Shown piece by piece: positions 18,925 to 27,152 of a DNA stretch of 64,000 nt. The first letter of the stretch is position 1, and each line of letters begins with the position of its first letter. Below the pieces are notes generated by a model. That model searched no databases. It had not been told where the DNA came from and worked only from the letters and a program-made list of their open reading frames with translations. Both the position numbers and the translations under genes were made by a program. The stretch lies in assembly GCA_009784375.1 (NCBI GenBank), contig WRBV01000002.1:1-64000 (forward strand). The letters run 5' to 3'. This stretch comes from Bacillota bacterium (GTDB lineage Bacteria > Bacillota > Clostridia > Christensenellales > UBA1242).

Positions 18925-19473
18925 ATGAAAATAGAAATTAATATGATACCGAATGCCAATCGAACAAGGATTGGCGACAGTACAGTATTAAAGCAATGCG
19001 AAGCAATATGTAGTAAAAATCATGGGAGTAATGGCGGTACGCTTCGACTGGGATTTATAGATGTCATTTTTTGTTCAGATTATTTGACAATTGCCAAAGA
19101 AACAAATACACAAGATGTTGTAGGTTATGCTGGTCTGCAGTTCAAGGATGAAAAATGGTCGGTCTATCAAGTTGCTATTGACCCAAAATATCAAGGATGT
19201 GGGATAGGGACGGCAATCTATGATTATATATTCCAACATTTAAAAGGCATTAACAAATTGCATGTACATATTGCCAAAGAAAATACCGTGTCACTTGCTT
19301 TGCATGAGAAGTTCGGATTTACGGGATATGAAGATGATCATACTTTCCCTGCATTTGAAAGGATAGTCGGGGATGAAGCCATATATACAATGTGCGAAGC
19401 ACAGCCTCAGGAATATGATGTGCGATCTCCAGTTATAAATAAAGTTCATGAATTATATCCGATGTATGTTTAG
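18925..19473 (+). CDS. GNAT-family N-acetyltransferase (copy 1)
   Basis: 182-residue acetyl-CoA-dependent acetyltransferase. The acetyl-CoA binding motif is QVAIDPKYQGCGIGTAIYDY (Q/RxxGxG/A type), followed by LHVHIAKENTVSLALHEKFGF. It is a clear paralogue of the next gene, sharing KIXIXMIP at the start and DEAIYTM near the end, and the two form one operon 9 bases apart. Substrate unknown. The start is set by the promoter 6 bases upstream; the frame is open further upstream. Confidence 0.85.
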   Translation: MKIEINMIPNANRTRIGDSTVLKQCEAICSKNHGSNGGTLRLGFIDVIFCSDYLTIAKETNTQDVVGYAGLQFKDEKWSVYQVAIDPKYQGCGIGTAIYDYIFQHLKGINKLHVHIAKENTVSLALHEKFGFTGYEDDHTFPAFERIVGDEAIYTMCEAQPQEYDVRSPVINKVHELYPMYV

Positions 19474-19482
19474 GAGAGAACA

Positions 19483-20028
19483 ATGAAGATAAAGATTTCT
19501 ATGATTCCGCATGAAGAGATATTTAACAAAAATGGCGGCAGCACATTTAGAAAATGTCAAATTATCTGTCATGAAAATCATGAAGATAATGGTGGAACGT
19601 TGAGATACCGAAGTCATATTCAGAATGCAGACTATTTAGCAATTGCTGAAAGAACAGATACCAACATACACGAAGTTGTGGGGTATGTTGGGTTACGGTT
19701 CAAAAACAATAAATGGGCTGTTTCCCAGGTTGCTACTGACCCCCAATACCAAGGATGTGGTATCGGGACTGCGCTTTATGATTATGTTCTGCAACATCTT
19801 AAGGGTATAGACAAGTTACATGTGCATGTTGCCCAAGATAATGTTGCATCACTTGCTCTTCACGATAGATTCGGATTCACGGAATATCACGATGATAAGC
19901 CTACGATTGCCTTTCAAAGAATAGTTGGACCTGAAGCCATTTATACAATGGACGAGGCAATACCACAAGAATATCAAGTAAGACATCCAATTCAAAAAAT
20001 AAGACAAGATGCCGAGATGGGTATATAG
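19483..20028 (+). CDS. GNAT-family N-acetyltransferase (copy 2)
   Basis: 181-residue paralogue of the preceding gene, similar over the whole length: QVATDPQYQGCGIGTALYDY, LHVHVAQDNVASLALHDRFGF and GPEAIYTMDEA. Unlike copy 1, it has a Shine-Dalgarno (AGGAG, 19472-19476), as expected for the second gene of an operon whose first gene is leaderless. Tandem duplication is the simplest origin. Substrate unknown. Confidence 0.85.
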   Translation: MKIKISMIPHEEIFNKNGGSTFRKCQIICHENHEDNGGTLRYRSHIQNADYLAIAERTDTNIHEVVGYVGLRFKNNKWAVSQVATDPQYQGCGIGTALYDYVLQHLKGIDKLHVHVAQDNVASLALHDRFGFTEYHDDKPTIAFQRIVGPEAIYTMDEAIPQEYQVRHPIQKIRQDAEMGI

Positions 20029-20030
20029 GC

Positions 20031-20054
20031 AAAAAGACCGTTGAAGGTCTTTTT
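20031..20054. terminator. Bidirectional terminator after the acetyltransferase pair
   Basis: AAAAAGACC / GGTCTTTTT, loop GTTGAA, with T and A flanks. Confidence 0.8.
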
Positions 20055-20058
20055 AAAT

Positions 20059-20562
20059 CTAGTTGTTTTGAGTTGGTTTTTTGAATTTGAACAAAATAAA
20101 GCATATTCCGAATAAGGATATAGCGCCGTGTAAAAATGTAATTATTGCAGATATATCTGCTTTTGTATATATAAGACTGAAAACAAGTGCACTAATTATT
20201 GTAAGAAAATACAACGAACATCCAACCAAGGCAAAAAGCTTTAGGAGCGAAAAGTTTAACTTTACTTTGAACAGAACTAATATACCCAATATAATCAATG
20301 TCGCAGATGTTACCATAGTAATGATGCCGATAATTCCAGTTATACTTGACCAAGTACAATATGCATGTGTAAACAGTATGACTATGAAGTTAAAAGTGCT
20401 AACGTATGTTATAATAAGAACATCTGATATGGGACCGCTTGGTACTTCTCTTGGTGGCCATCCAAGAACACTTGTACCAAGTACAACTATTGGTATCCAA
20501 AGCATAGCAAATATTATTAATCCAAGAATTAGAATATATATGCCAAGTCTCTTATTTTCCAT
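20059..20562 (-). CDS. Small four-helix membrane protein, unknown
   Basis: 167 residues with four hydrophobic segments and short charged ends; no family recognised. The start has a GGAGATAA Shine-Dalgarno only about 12 bases after the tRNA-Thr 3' end on the same strand, so it is probably processed from a tRNA-mRNA co-transcript. Function cannot be inferred. Confidence 0.65.
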   Translation of the reverse strand: MENKRLGIYILILGLIIFAMLWIPIVVLGTSVLGWPPREVPSGPISDVLIITYVSTFNFIVILFTHAYCTWSSITGIIGIITMVTSATLIILGILVLFKVKLNFSLLKLFALVGCSLYFLTIISALVFSLIYTKADISAIITFLHGAISLFGICFILFKFKKPTQNN

Positions 20563-20573
20563 TTATCTCCGAT

Positions 20574-20648
20574 TGGAGGCTCTAGTGGGGCTCGAACCCA
20601 CTCCTGGACGTTACGAATGTCCTGCGCCACCTGTTGCGCCATAGAGCC
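20574..20648 (-). tRNA. tRNA-Thr (anticodon CGT)
   Basis: A 75-nt cloverleaf can be drawn: acceptor GGCTCTA/TAGAGCC, D-stem GCGC/GCGC, anticodon loop TTCGTAA (anticodon CGT, A37), T-arm GTGGG-TTCGAGC-CCCAC, discriminator T and an encoded CCA. The anticodon stem has an A31-C39 mismatch next to the loop; all other stems are perfect. The loop register with TCG is excluded because position 37 would be T. Confidence 0.9.
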
Positions 20649-20768
20649 ATGATGTAATTATATACAGCAAGTGTAATTATGTCAAGTTTTGGCGAGTGGC
20701 TTGTGGGATGGTTTTTACATATCTTGAAGTATGCATGGTTATATCATGTGATATTACAGAGGAGATGT

Positions 20769-21413
20769 ATGGAAAAAATTAAAAATAGGGCATTGGTCGA
20801 ACTTGATATGTGTGGGGAGAAAGTCGAGGTTGCAAGTGAGCCAATAGAAACAACGCCAGTCAAAGTTAGAGTGACAAAAACACAAGAATGTGACTTTGTT
20901 GTGATAGGTGAGAAAATCAGATATAAAGTGGAAATCGAGAACGAGTGCGGTGGAGACTTGTATAATATAAAGTTCAAGGACGAGCTTGACGAATGTTGTG
21001 AATTTGTAGAAGGAAGTTTCATGGTTGATGGTCATGAACGCGAGCCAGAGATTATTGAAGGTGCCATTGAGTATGTTATAGAAGAACTTGAATCATGTGG
21101 AAAAGTTGAAATAACGTTCGAAGTTATTGCAACCGAGACATGTTGTCGTGGTTGCGATGTACCGCCACCAGAGAGATCAACAGCACCAACTATATTACCA
21201 ATATTGCCATTGTATACAGTTACTGGTACTGGGGTTTCTGGGGCAACCGTATATGTCGAACTTCCAAATGGAGATGTAAGACAGACCACGGTAATACTTG
21301 GGTATTGGTCCGTGACTTCACCTACAAGATTGCTTGGCGGGCAAGAGGTAAAGGCATGGCAGAAAGAACCAGGCAAGAGTGAGAGTGAAATTATTACAAG
21401 AGTGGTAGGATAG
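20769..21413 (+). CDS. DUF11/Ig-like repeat protein, cysteine-rich
   Basis: 214 residues. The middle has a DUF11 (B_ant_repeat)-type module: GEKIRYKVEIENECGGDLYN, LDECCEFVEGSFMVDG and GKVEITFEVIATETCCRGC. A second Ig-like module follows (VTGTGVSGATVYVELPNGDV). There is no signal peptide from the chosen start, and the cysteines suggest a coat- or spore-surface-like role, which is inference. ATG 20769 is supported by AGAGGAG upstream; the frame is open further up but without motifs. Confidence 0.7.
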   Translation: MEKIKNRALVELDMCGEKVEVASEPIETTPVKVRVTKTQECDFVVIGEKIRYKVEIENECGGDLYNIKFKDELDECCEFVEGSFMVDGHEREPEIIEGAIEYVIEELESCGKVEITFEVIATETCCRGCDVPPPERSTAPTILPILPLYTVTGTGVSGATVYVELPNGDVRQTTVILGYWSVTSPTRLLGGQEVKAWQKEPGKSESEIITRVVG

Positions 21414-21440
21414 TAAGTAGAACGATAATTCCTAGGTCAT

Positions 21441-21468
21441 AAAAAACAAGGTTATAACCTTGTTTTTT
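21441..21468. terminator. Bidirectional terminator
   Basis: Palindrome with arms AAAAAACAAGGTTA and TAACCTTGTTTTTT, between the DUF11-like and YtaF-like genes. Confidence 0.88.
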
Positions 21469-21471
21469 TAA

Positions 21472-22035
21472 TTATATAAATATTTGCACAATGGCAATGG
21501 TTATAAGAATCACACCAGAAAGCCAACCCAGGTTTCGCCGCGACTTTTTTGCAAGAGTAGAACCCAGGTAATGTCCGAACTTGAACAAAAGGATGTCTGT
21601 TATAAGAGAAACCAATACAATAATTACGATGAATAAAAGTGTTACACGTTCAAGTCCCGCACCGAATGCAACCCCTATGCCATCAATTGATAAAACAAGA
21701 GCAAGCAGAAAGGTTTCTTGTAAAGAAATTTTGCGGTCGGGGTTAAATTCTTTTTTACGAGACGTGTACCAAGATATAATCTTGAAAATTCCTATCATCA
21801 TAAAAAGTGTGAAGACTGTCCATGTGATTGCGGTTTCGGATATATATGCACGAAGAAAATATCCTGCCGCTAATGCCGAGCCGAGTATAATGCTTCCGAT
21901 AAGCGAGATTACAAAAAGGTTTAGAAAGGGTACACGTATGCGATTAGTTCCATATGCAAAACCAACGGCAGCAAGGTCAAGCGACACGATGAAAATCAAC
22001 AAAAACGTTGTAATAAGTATATCAAGCAAAGTCAT
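21472..22035 (-). CDS. ytaF: MntP/YtaF-type sporulation membrane protein
   Basis: 187-residue membrane protein with six hydrophobic segments built as two halves. Each half has an Asp in a helix: SLDLAAVGFAYGTNRIRVP and LSIDGIGVAFGAGL, the pattern of the MntP/YtaF family. MntP proteins export manganese; YtaF is a sporulation-associated member. A Shine-Dalgarno (AAGGGGG) precedes ATG 22035. The metal role is by family only. Confidence 0.8.
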   Translation of the reverse strand: MTLLDILITTFLLIFIVSLDLAAVGFAYGTNRIRVPFLNLFVISLIGSIILGSALAAGYFLRAYISETAITWTVFTLFMMIGIFKIISWYTSRKKEFNPDRKISLQETFLLALVLSIDGIGVAFGAGLERVTLLFIVIIVLVSLITDILLFKFGHYLGSTLAKKSRRNLGWLSGVILITIAIVQIFI

Positions 22036-22105
22036 GGTATATTTACCCCCTTTGCCTTATGTTAGAGGTGTACATACATCATGTTATGCTGGGCTTTTGA
22101 ATATG

Positions 22106-22681
22106 CTACCTGAATGCGTCTGGGAATTGTTTTGTTATGCCGAGCGAGAACATATCTGCCATTTTCTCGGCTTCTCTTTGAATTGCGTCAAAATGCATTA
22201 TGCTCTCGTCATAATTTCCTTTGAGATAGCTTGAAGCCTCGAGTAATGTTAAACGCAGGTGTTCATACATCATTGCACGTACTTCGCTTTCTTCGTAATA
22301 TGGATTGATTTGTCCAAATAGTTTTGCAATATCATCGGCATTTGCATACCATTGCTTGGTTAATGTTTCGACTTTTGCCATGTCGCCAGCCTTGGCTGCG
22401 GTTACTATGTCGCCTCCCATTTTAAGATGAGTGGTGAAAAGGTCTTGGATCTTCTTTGTTGTTGCGTCTGAATAATACCTTCCGAAAATATCCGCCATTT
22501 CAACCGGATTTTTCAATAACTTGTTCACCGACGAAGTAGTAGATGGCAGCCCATTAATTATAGATATTATAACCTCGCGCGTCCACCATACGTGTTTTGA
22601 CCATACACGACGCATGTCACCGAAAAGTTCGGCTTGGCGAAGATAACCCGCCATTTTATTTCGAATAAAGTTTTGTATCAT
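22106..22681 (-). CDS. Conserved Clostridia helical protein, unknown
   Basis: 191 residues, nearly all helical by eye, with WSKHVWWTREVIISIINGLP, KNPVEMADIFGRYY, HLKMGGDIVTAAKAGD and LTKQWYANADDIA. I recognise it as a family widespread in Clostridia, sometimes mislabelled as acetylglutamate kinase, without an established function. Start supported by AGGGGGGAA. A four-helix-bundle fold is a guess. Confidence 0.7.
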   Translation of the reverse strand: MIQNFIRNKMAGYLRQAELFGDMRRVWSKHVWWTREVIISIINGLPSTTSSVNKLLKNPVEMADIFGRYYSDATTKKIQDLFTTHLKMGGDIVTAAKAGDMAKVETLTKQWYANADDIAKLFGQINPYYEESEVRAMMYEHLRLTLLEASSYLKGNYDESIMHFDAIQREAEKMADMFSLGITKQFPDAFR

Positions 22682-22747
22682 ATTATTCCCCCTGTGGGTG
22701 TATATGCAGATGGGGGATTTTTTGCGACAGGGGTCGGTCGTTCAGAA

Positions 22748-24598
22748 TTACGTGTTGTTTTTCCTTAACCATACCAATAACACATTTATATCGGCGGGGG
22801 TGACTCCGCTGATTTTATTTGCGGCGGCGATGGTTGCGGGCTTGTGTTTTATTAATTTCTCAAGTCCTTCACCAGAAAGTGCCTTGATAGCATTGTAATC
22901 AATGTCGGATGGGATTTTGGTGCTTTCACATCGCAGCGTTTCTTTTATACGGGCTTGTTCTTTTTCAAGGTAACCGCTGTATTTGGTTTCGATGGTTACA
23001 TAATCCAAAACGGATGGAGGAATGTCGGTTAATATGTTTAATTCTTGCGCCATGATATTTAATGTAATGTTTCCGCGACGAATACATTGTTCAAGGGAGA
23101 GGCGTGCCTGTGGCGTTGACTCGTCATATTTTTCGAATATGCGTTTAATATCAGACATTTGGACAGGTTGTGATAGTGATTGTTGTACTAATTTAATCTG
23201 ATCAAGTTTCTTTTTAAATATATTGTATCGCTTGTTGCAAACAAGACCAATACCTCGACCAAGTTGGGTGAGACGGATGTCTGCGTTATCTTGACGGAGG
23301 TGAAGACGATGTTCGGCACGGCTTGTAAGCATGCGATATGGTTCGGGGGTGCCTTGGGTTACAAGGTCATCAACAAGAACGCCTATATAAGAATTTGTAC
23401 GACTTAGGGTGAATTCATCTTTCGCTAGTGATTTGTGTGCAGCGTTAATGCCTGCGATTATTCCTTGGGCTGCCGCCTCTTCATAGCCGCTTGTACCATT
23501 AACTTGACCTGCGAAGAATAGTCCAGCGATAGTTTTACATTCAAGCTTGTGGTCAAGCTGCATAGGGTCAATGCAATCATATTCAATGCCATAGCCTGGG
23601 CGGGTAATTGCCACGTTTTCAAGCCCAGGGATTGTTCGGATAAATTGTTCTTGGACGTCGATGGGTAGCGAGGTTGTTACGCCTTGCATATAGTATTCGT
23701 TGGTATGCATGCTCTCGGGTTCTAGGAACGTTTGATGACGTTCGCGGTCGGGAAAGCGATGCACTTTGGTTTCGATACTTGGGCAATAACGTGGACTTGC
23801 AGTTTTATCCATTTTGAAAAATTCATGCGAGCGATGCAAGTTATCCATAATGATTTTGTGCGTTTCGGGATTGGTATAGGTCAATGCACAGGTGATAATG
23901 TTTTTAATTGGACGCTTTGTCATTGCAGAAAATGTTTGAATATTCTCGTCCCCATGTTGGGTGGTTGTTTTTGAAAGGTCTATGGTCAACCCATCAAGTC
24001 GTGCGGTAGTTCCTGTATCAAAGCGCTGCATTTTTATTCCAAGGTCTTGCAGACTCTTGCTCAGGTAATTTGAACGTGCAAACCCGCTTGGACCTGCGTC
24101 GAATCGTTTTTCGCCGATTAAAATTGTGCTGTTTAAATATGTTCCTGTTGCGATTACCACGCTTTGTGATGTGAACTTTTCGCCTGTGGTGAGTTGAATA
24201 TGAAAATCATTGTCCTTAATGATTGATTCAACTTCACCTTGACGCAAGACGAGGTTTGATAAATCTTCCAAGATTTTTTTTGCGTTAAGGTGGTATTTCA
24301 CCTTGTCCGTTTGGGCGCGAAGGGCATGGACGGCCGCGCCTTTGCCCGTGTTCAATACTCGGATTTGTAATGCCGCGGAATCTGCCATTGTTCCCATAAG
24401 CCCGCCAAGTGCGTCAATTTCGCAAACAAGGTGTCCCTTTGCCGAACCGCCGATGGACGGGTTGCACGCCATATATGAAATGTTGTCAAGATTTATTGTT
24501 AATAAAAGGGTAGAACAGCCAAGTTTTGCACTTGCATGTGCCGATTCAACACCAGCATGCCCAGACCCGATTACAATGACGTCGTATTGCGTTTTCAT
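22748..24598 (-). CDS. mnmG: tRNA uridine modification enzyme MnmG (GidA)
   Basis: FAD-dependent partner of MnmE that makes the carboxymethylaminomethyl group at U34 of certain tRNAs. The 616 residues start with the dinucleotide-binding motif VIGSGHAGVESAHASAKLG, contain the folate/FAD region CDIxPSIGG-like MACNPSIGGSAKGHL and TGTYLNS, and a complete C-terminal domain. Length is normal. It lies 280 bases downstream of mnmE on the same strand with its own TGT-TATAAT box 7 bases before ATG; predicted leaderless. Confidence 0.96.
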   Translation of the reverse strand: MKTQYDVIVIGSGHAGVESAHASAKLGCSTLLLTINLDNISYMACNPSIGGSAKGHLVCEIDALGGLMGTMADSAALQIRVLNTGKGAAVHALRAQTDKVKYHLNAKKILEDLSNLVLRQGEVESIIKDNDFHIQLTTGEKFTSQSVVIATGTYLNSTILIGEKRFDAGPSGFARSNYLSKSLQDLGIKMQRFDTGTTARLDGLTIDLSKTTTQHGDENIQTFSAMTKRPIKNIITCALTYTNPETHKIIMDNLHRSHEFFKMDKTASPRYCPSIETKVHRFPDRERHQTFLEPESMHTNEYYMQGVTTSLPIDVQEQFIRTIPGLENVAITRPGYGIEYDCIDPMQLDHKLECKTIAGLFFAGQVNGTSGYEEAAAQGIIAGINAAHKSLAKDEFTLSRTNSYIGVLVDDLVTQGTPEPYRMLTSRAEHRLHLRQDNADIRLTQLGRGIGLVCNKRYNIFKKKLDQIKLVQQSLSQPVQMSDIKRIFEKYDESTPQARLSLEQCIRRGNITLNIMAQELNILTDIPPSVLDYVTIETKYSGYLEKEQARIKETLRCESTKIPSDIDYNAIKALSGEGLEKLIKHKPATIAAANKISGVTPADINVLLVWLRKNNT

Positions 24599-24605
24599 AG
24601 GTTAT

Positions 24606-24614
24606 ATTATAACA
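24606..24614 (-). promoter_or_regulatory. Extended -10 of mnmG, predicted leaderless
   Basis: TGT-TATAAT on the minus strand ends 7 bases before ATG 24598. Confidence 0.55.
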
Positions 24615-24683
24615 AGAAAGAGATTTTTTTTCAAGAGATTAGCAAATTAAAAGACCACCTGGACTGACCAACGGGAGTGGAGA

Positions 24684-24740
24684 GGTCTAAGACGTGTCCG
24701 CAAGGCGGACGCTTGGATAAGTTTGCATTAATGTCAAACG
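24684..24740. repeat. Dispersed structured repeat, copy 2 (inverted)
   Basis: Reverse complement matches the core at 4531-4590: CGTTTGACATTAAT ... TTATCC ... hairpin ... GTCTTAGACC. The hairpin is GTCCGC (24696-24701) / GCGGAC (24705-24710), a compensatory version of GTTCGC/GCGAAC in the other copies. It sits between mnmG and mnmE. Confidence 0.75.
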
Positions 24741-24780
24741 TCGAATGCGATATATTATGCCAAATTTATGCGCATACGCT

Positions 24781-24822
24781 GGATCTCTCCACTACGCCCT
24801 TTGGGCTTCGGTCGAGATTGTT
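24781..24822. repeat. Short dispersed palindrome, second copy
   Basis: GATCTCTCCACTACGCCCTT then GGGCTTCGGTCGAGATT; relative of the element at 18233-18270. The rest of the 24599-24879 gap carries no gene that I can support. Confidence 0.6.
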
Positions 24823-24879
24823 TGGACTTTTTCAAGTGTATGTGTTGCATTTTACTTCGTTCGCTTCGGAGTAACTTTG

Positions 24880-26325
24880 CTACTTCCCTATACAAAACCG
24901 TGAAAAGATTTCGTCGATGACCGCGTCGGATGCGCGGGTGCCCGTGATGTTGCCAATGTGGTTTAATGCCGTTTCAATGTCGATGGAAATGCAATCAAGG
25001 GTAAGGATAGGAAGCATTTTGAGTGCCTTTGTAAGTGATTGATAGCCAAGTGTCAATTCGTTAACGTGGCGGGTGTTTGTTATAACAATTTCGGACGAGA
25101 GAAGTTTTTTACCGCCCAATGTTTCATCAATTACCATCTCGTGTATTATTTGTTTTATTTTTGTGATGTTTTGACCTGTGATAGCAGATGTCTGGATAAA
25201 AGAACCTTTTCCAATAAAATCGAACCAGATCTTTGATTGACCTTTGTCGGTGACAAGGTCGCTTTTATTTAATATGAACAATGTGGTTTTATTGCGGGTT
25301 AGTTCAAGTATTCGTTTGTCCTCATCGGTTGGTGGTGTGGACGAATCAAATATTGCAAGTACGATGTCGGCGTTAGCGATAACCTTTTCGGTCCGTCGGA
25401 TACCAAGTTTTTCTATTTCGGAGATTTCATTATGCAGGTTGCCGTAATTTATAACACTTGCACCATTAATTTGTTCACAGCTTCTTTTTCGATATTCGGT
25501 GTCACGAATTCCCGCCGTGTCATTAAATACAAGCTTCATGCCTTTGAAAAGAATACTCTCGGATATTGTGTCAGTTGTTGTTCCTTGGATATCGGTGACA
25601 ATGCTTCGGTCGCGTTCAAGGATTGCATTGAAAAGGCTTGATTTACCGACATTTGGTTTTCCGAGGACCGCAATTTGTATGCCGCTTGAAATCAATCGAC
25701 CTTCGCAAGATGTTTGGATTAACTCTTCAAGTTTCTTACAGATTTCTCGTAATGTCTGGGAAATCTGTTTTGATGTAGCATCCTCGATATCGTGTTCGGG
25801 GTAATCAAGTGTAGCGATAATTTGTGCAGTACATTCAATTAGCTTTTTTTCCATAGCAAACAGCTTTTCTCGCAATCGACCTTGATAGATGCGATTGGTT
25901 GCGTTAAGATGCGTTTCGCTTTCTGCGTGGATGGTTTCTATTATTGCTTCGCATTGGTCAAGGCTCAGCTTTCCGTTAAGGAATGCGCGCTTTGAAAATT
26001 CACCAGGTGATGCAAGAGTAGCGCCGAGTGTGATAAGGTGTTCAAGAATTTTTTCAAGCAAAAAATAACCACCATGGGCATGTATTTCGATGACGTCTTC
26101 GCCTGTGAACGAATTGGGGTTGGGGAAGTATATAACAATTACTGAATCGGTAACAGACGGGGTGGCAAGTGTTCCATATGTTGCATAACGTGGTGTTAAT
26201 GTATTTGAATTATGGTTAAAGCACTTTGAAATTATATCCAGCGATTGTGGACCACTTAGTCTTATTATACCCACACCTGCGTTGCCTGTTGGTGTTGCGA
26301 TTGCCGCTATTGTGTTCGTATGCAT
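24880..26325 (-). CDS. mnmE: tRNA modification GTPase MnmE (TrmE)
   Basis: GTPase and folate-binding partner of MnmG in U34 tRNA modification. The 481 residues contain the N-terminal folate-binding domain (TPTGNAGVGIIRLSGPQS), an inserted G domain (GKPNVGKSSLFNAIL, DTAGIRD, LNKSDL) and the C-terminal FCIGK motif needed for modification. Complete. ATG 26325 is 5 bases after TGC-TATAAT, so predicted leaderless. Confidence 0.96.
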   Translation of the reverse strand: MHTNTIAAIATPTGNAGVGIIRLSGPQSLDIISKCFNHNSNTLTPRYATYGTLATPSVTDSVIVIYFPNPNSFTGEDVIEIHAHGGYFLLEKILEHLITLGATLASPGEFSKRAFLNGKLSLDQCEAIIETIHAESETHLNATNRIYQGRLREKLFAMEKKLIECTAQIIATLDYPEHDIEDATSKQISQTLREICKKLEELIQTSCEGRLISSGIQIAVLGKPNVGKSSLFNAILERDRSIVTDIQGTTTDTISESILFKGMKLVFNDTAGIRDTEYRKRSCEQINGASVINYGNLHNEISEIEKLGIRRTEKVIANADIVLAIFDSSTPPTDEDKRILELTRNKTTLFILNKSDLVTDKGQSKIWFDFIGKGSFIQTSAITGQNITKIKQIIHEMVIDETLGGKKLLSSEIVITNTRHVNELTLGYQSLTKALKMLPILTLDCISIDIETALNHIGNITGTRASDAVIDEIFSRFCIGK

Positions 26326-26330
26326 AATAA

Positions 26331-26339
26331 ATTATAGCA
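26331..26339 (-). promoter_or_regulatory. Extended -10 of mnmE, predicted leaderless
   Basis: TGC-TATAAT on the minus strand ends 5 bases before ATG 26325. Confidence 0.55.
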
Positions 26340-26489
26340 TTATGCCTTTTCAAGGTCAAATCAACGTGGCTTGCCGTAAAAAATGCGACTTCGTTGCGTT
26401 CTTACGAACGCCATTTATACATTTTTTGGACATTAATGATTTGATTTATGAAAAATCTAGAAAGATTTTTCCTAGGTCATGAAACAAAA

Positions 26490-26505
26490 ACCACCTTGCG
26501 GTGGT
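26490..26505 (-). terminator. Terminator of the ftsH operon
   Basis: ACCACC, loop of 4, GGTGGT, followed on the minus strand by TTTTTG. Confidence 0.75.
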
Positions 26506-26516
26506 CGTTGCCTGAA

Positions 26517-27152
26517 TTAATTAAGAATTTCTAGGTCTCGTACAAAGTTTGCAAGGTCACGGAAGTTGCCCCAAGTTATAAGTCGATGTGATATGGCTTC
26601 GTTGTGTCTGTCGGTGTTGAGATACCATGAGCGTTCTTCGAAACTATTTGATGTAGCGTTTAATGGAATAAAGATTTGGTGAATTGGGGTAGCATTAGGG
26701 TTGGTTGCAAAGGTTACCAAACGGAAGTCTCTAGAATAAGTACCAGCAATCGCGTATTGAGGAGTGACGAATCTTATACGGATGAAGTGTTCTCCGCTGT
26801 TGCTGCGGATATCGTTCTTGTGACGTGTCCCAAGTGGAGCCCATGTTATACGTTGGGAACCGCTTGATTGGAATATTTGGAACAAACGATTGGTTTGTCC
26901 AGCGTCATTTAATTTTTCAAACATGTCATTACGTGCTCTTGCATGTGTGCCACGTGTGTCATCCGAGTAACTAAGAATACCTTCACGCTCGGGACTCCAA
27001 AACGAGATATCTTGTATGTATGCGGCACGAAGGTTCATGCCATATTCAACGCGACTCAAACCCATAACAAGCGAGAAGATACCAGCCGTCAAGAAAACGG
27101 TAATAGCAACCCCAATAATTATAAGTTTAGTCATTCGTTTTGTGATTTTCAT
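26517..27152 (-). CDS. Single-pass membrane protein coupled to ftsH, unknown
   Basis: 211 residues: a basic N-terminus, one transmembrane segment (about residues 9-31), then a soluble, probably extracytoplasmic domain without recognised motifs. Its ATG overlaps the ftsH stop codon (ATGA), with GGAG just upstream, so translation is coupled to FtsH. A role with FtsH, such as membrane adaptor or modulator, is suggested by context only. Confidence 0.7.
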   Translation of the reverse strand: MKITKRMTKLIIIGVAITVFLTAGIFSLVMGLSRVEYGMNLRAAYIQDISFWSPEREGILSYSDDTRGTHARARNDMFEKLNDAGQTNRLFQIFQSSGSQRITWAPLGTRHKNDIRSNSGEHFIRIRFVTPQYAIAGTYSRDFRLVTFATNPNATPIHQIFIPLNATSNSFEERSWYLNTDRHNEAISHRLITWGNFRDLANFVRDLEILN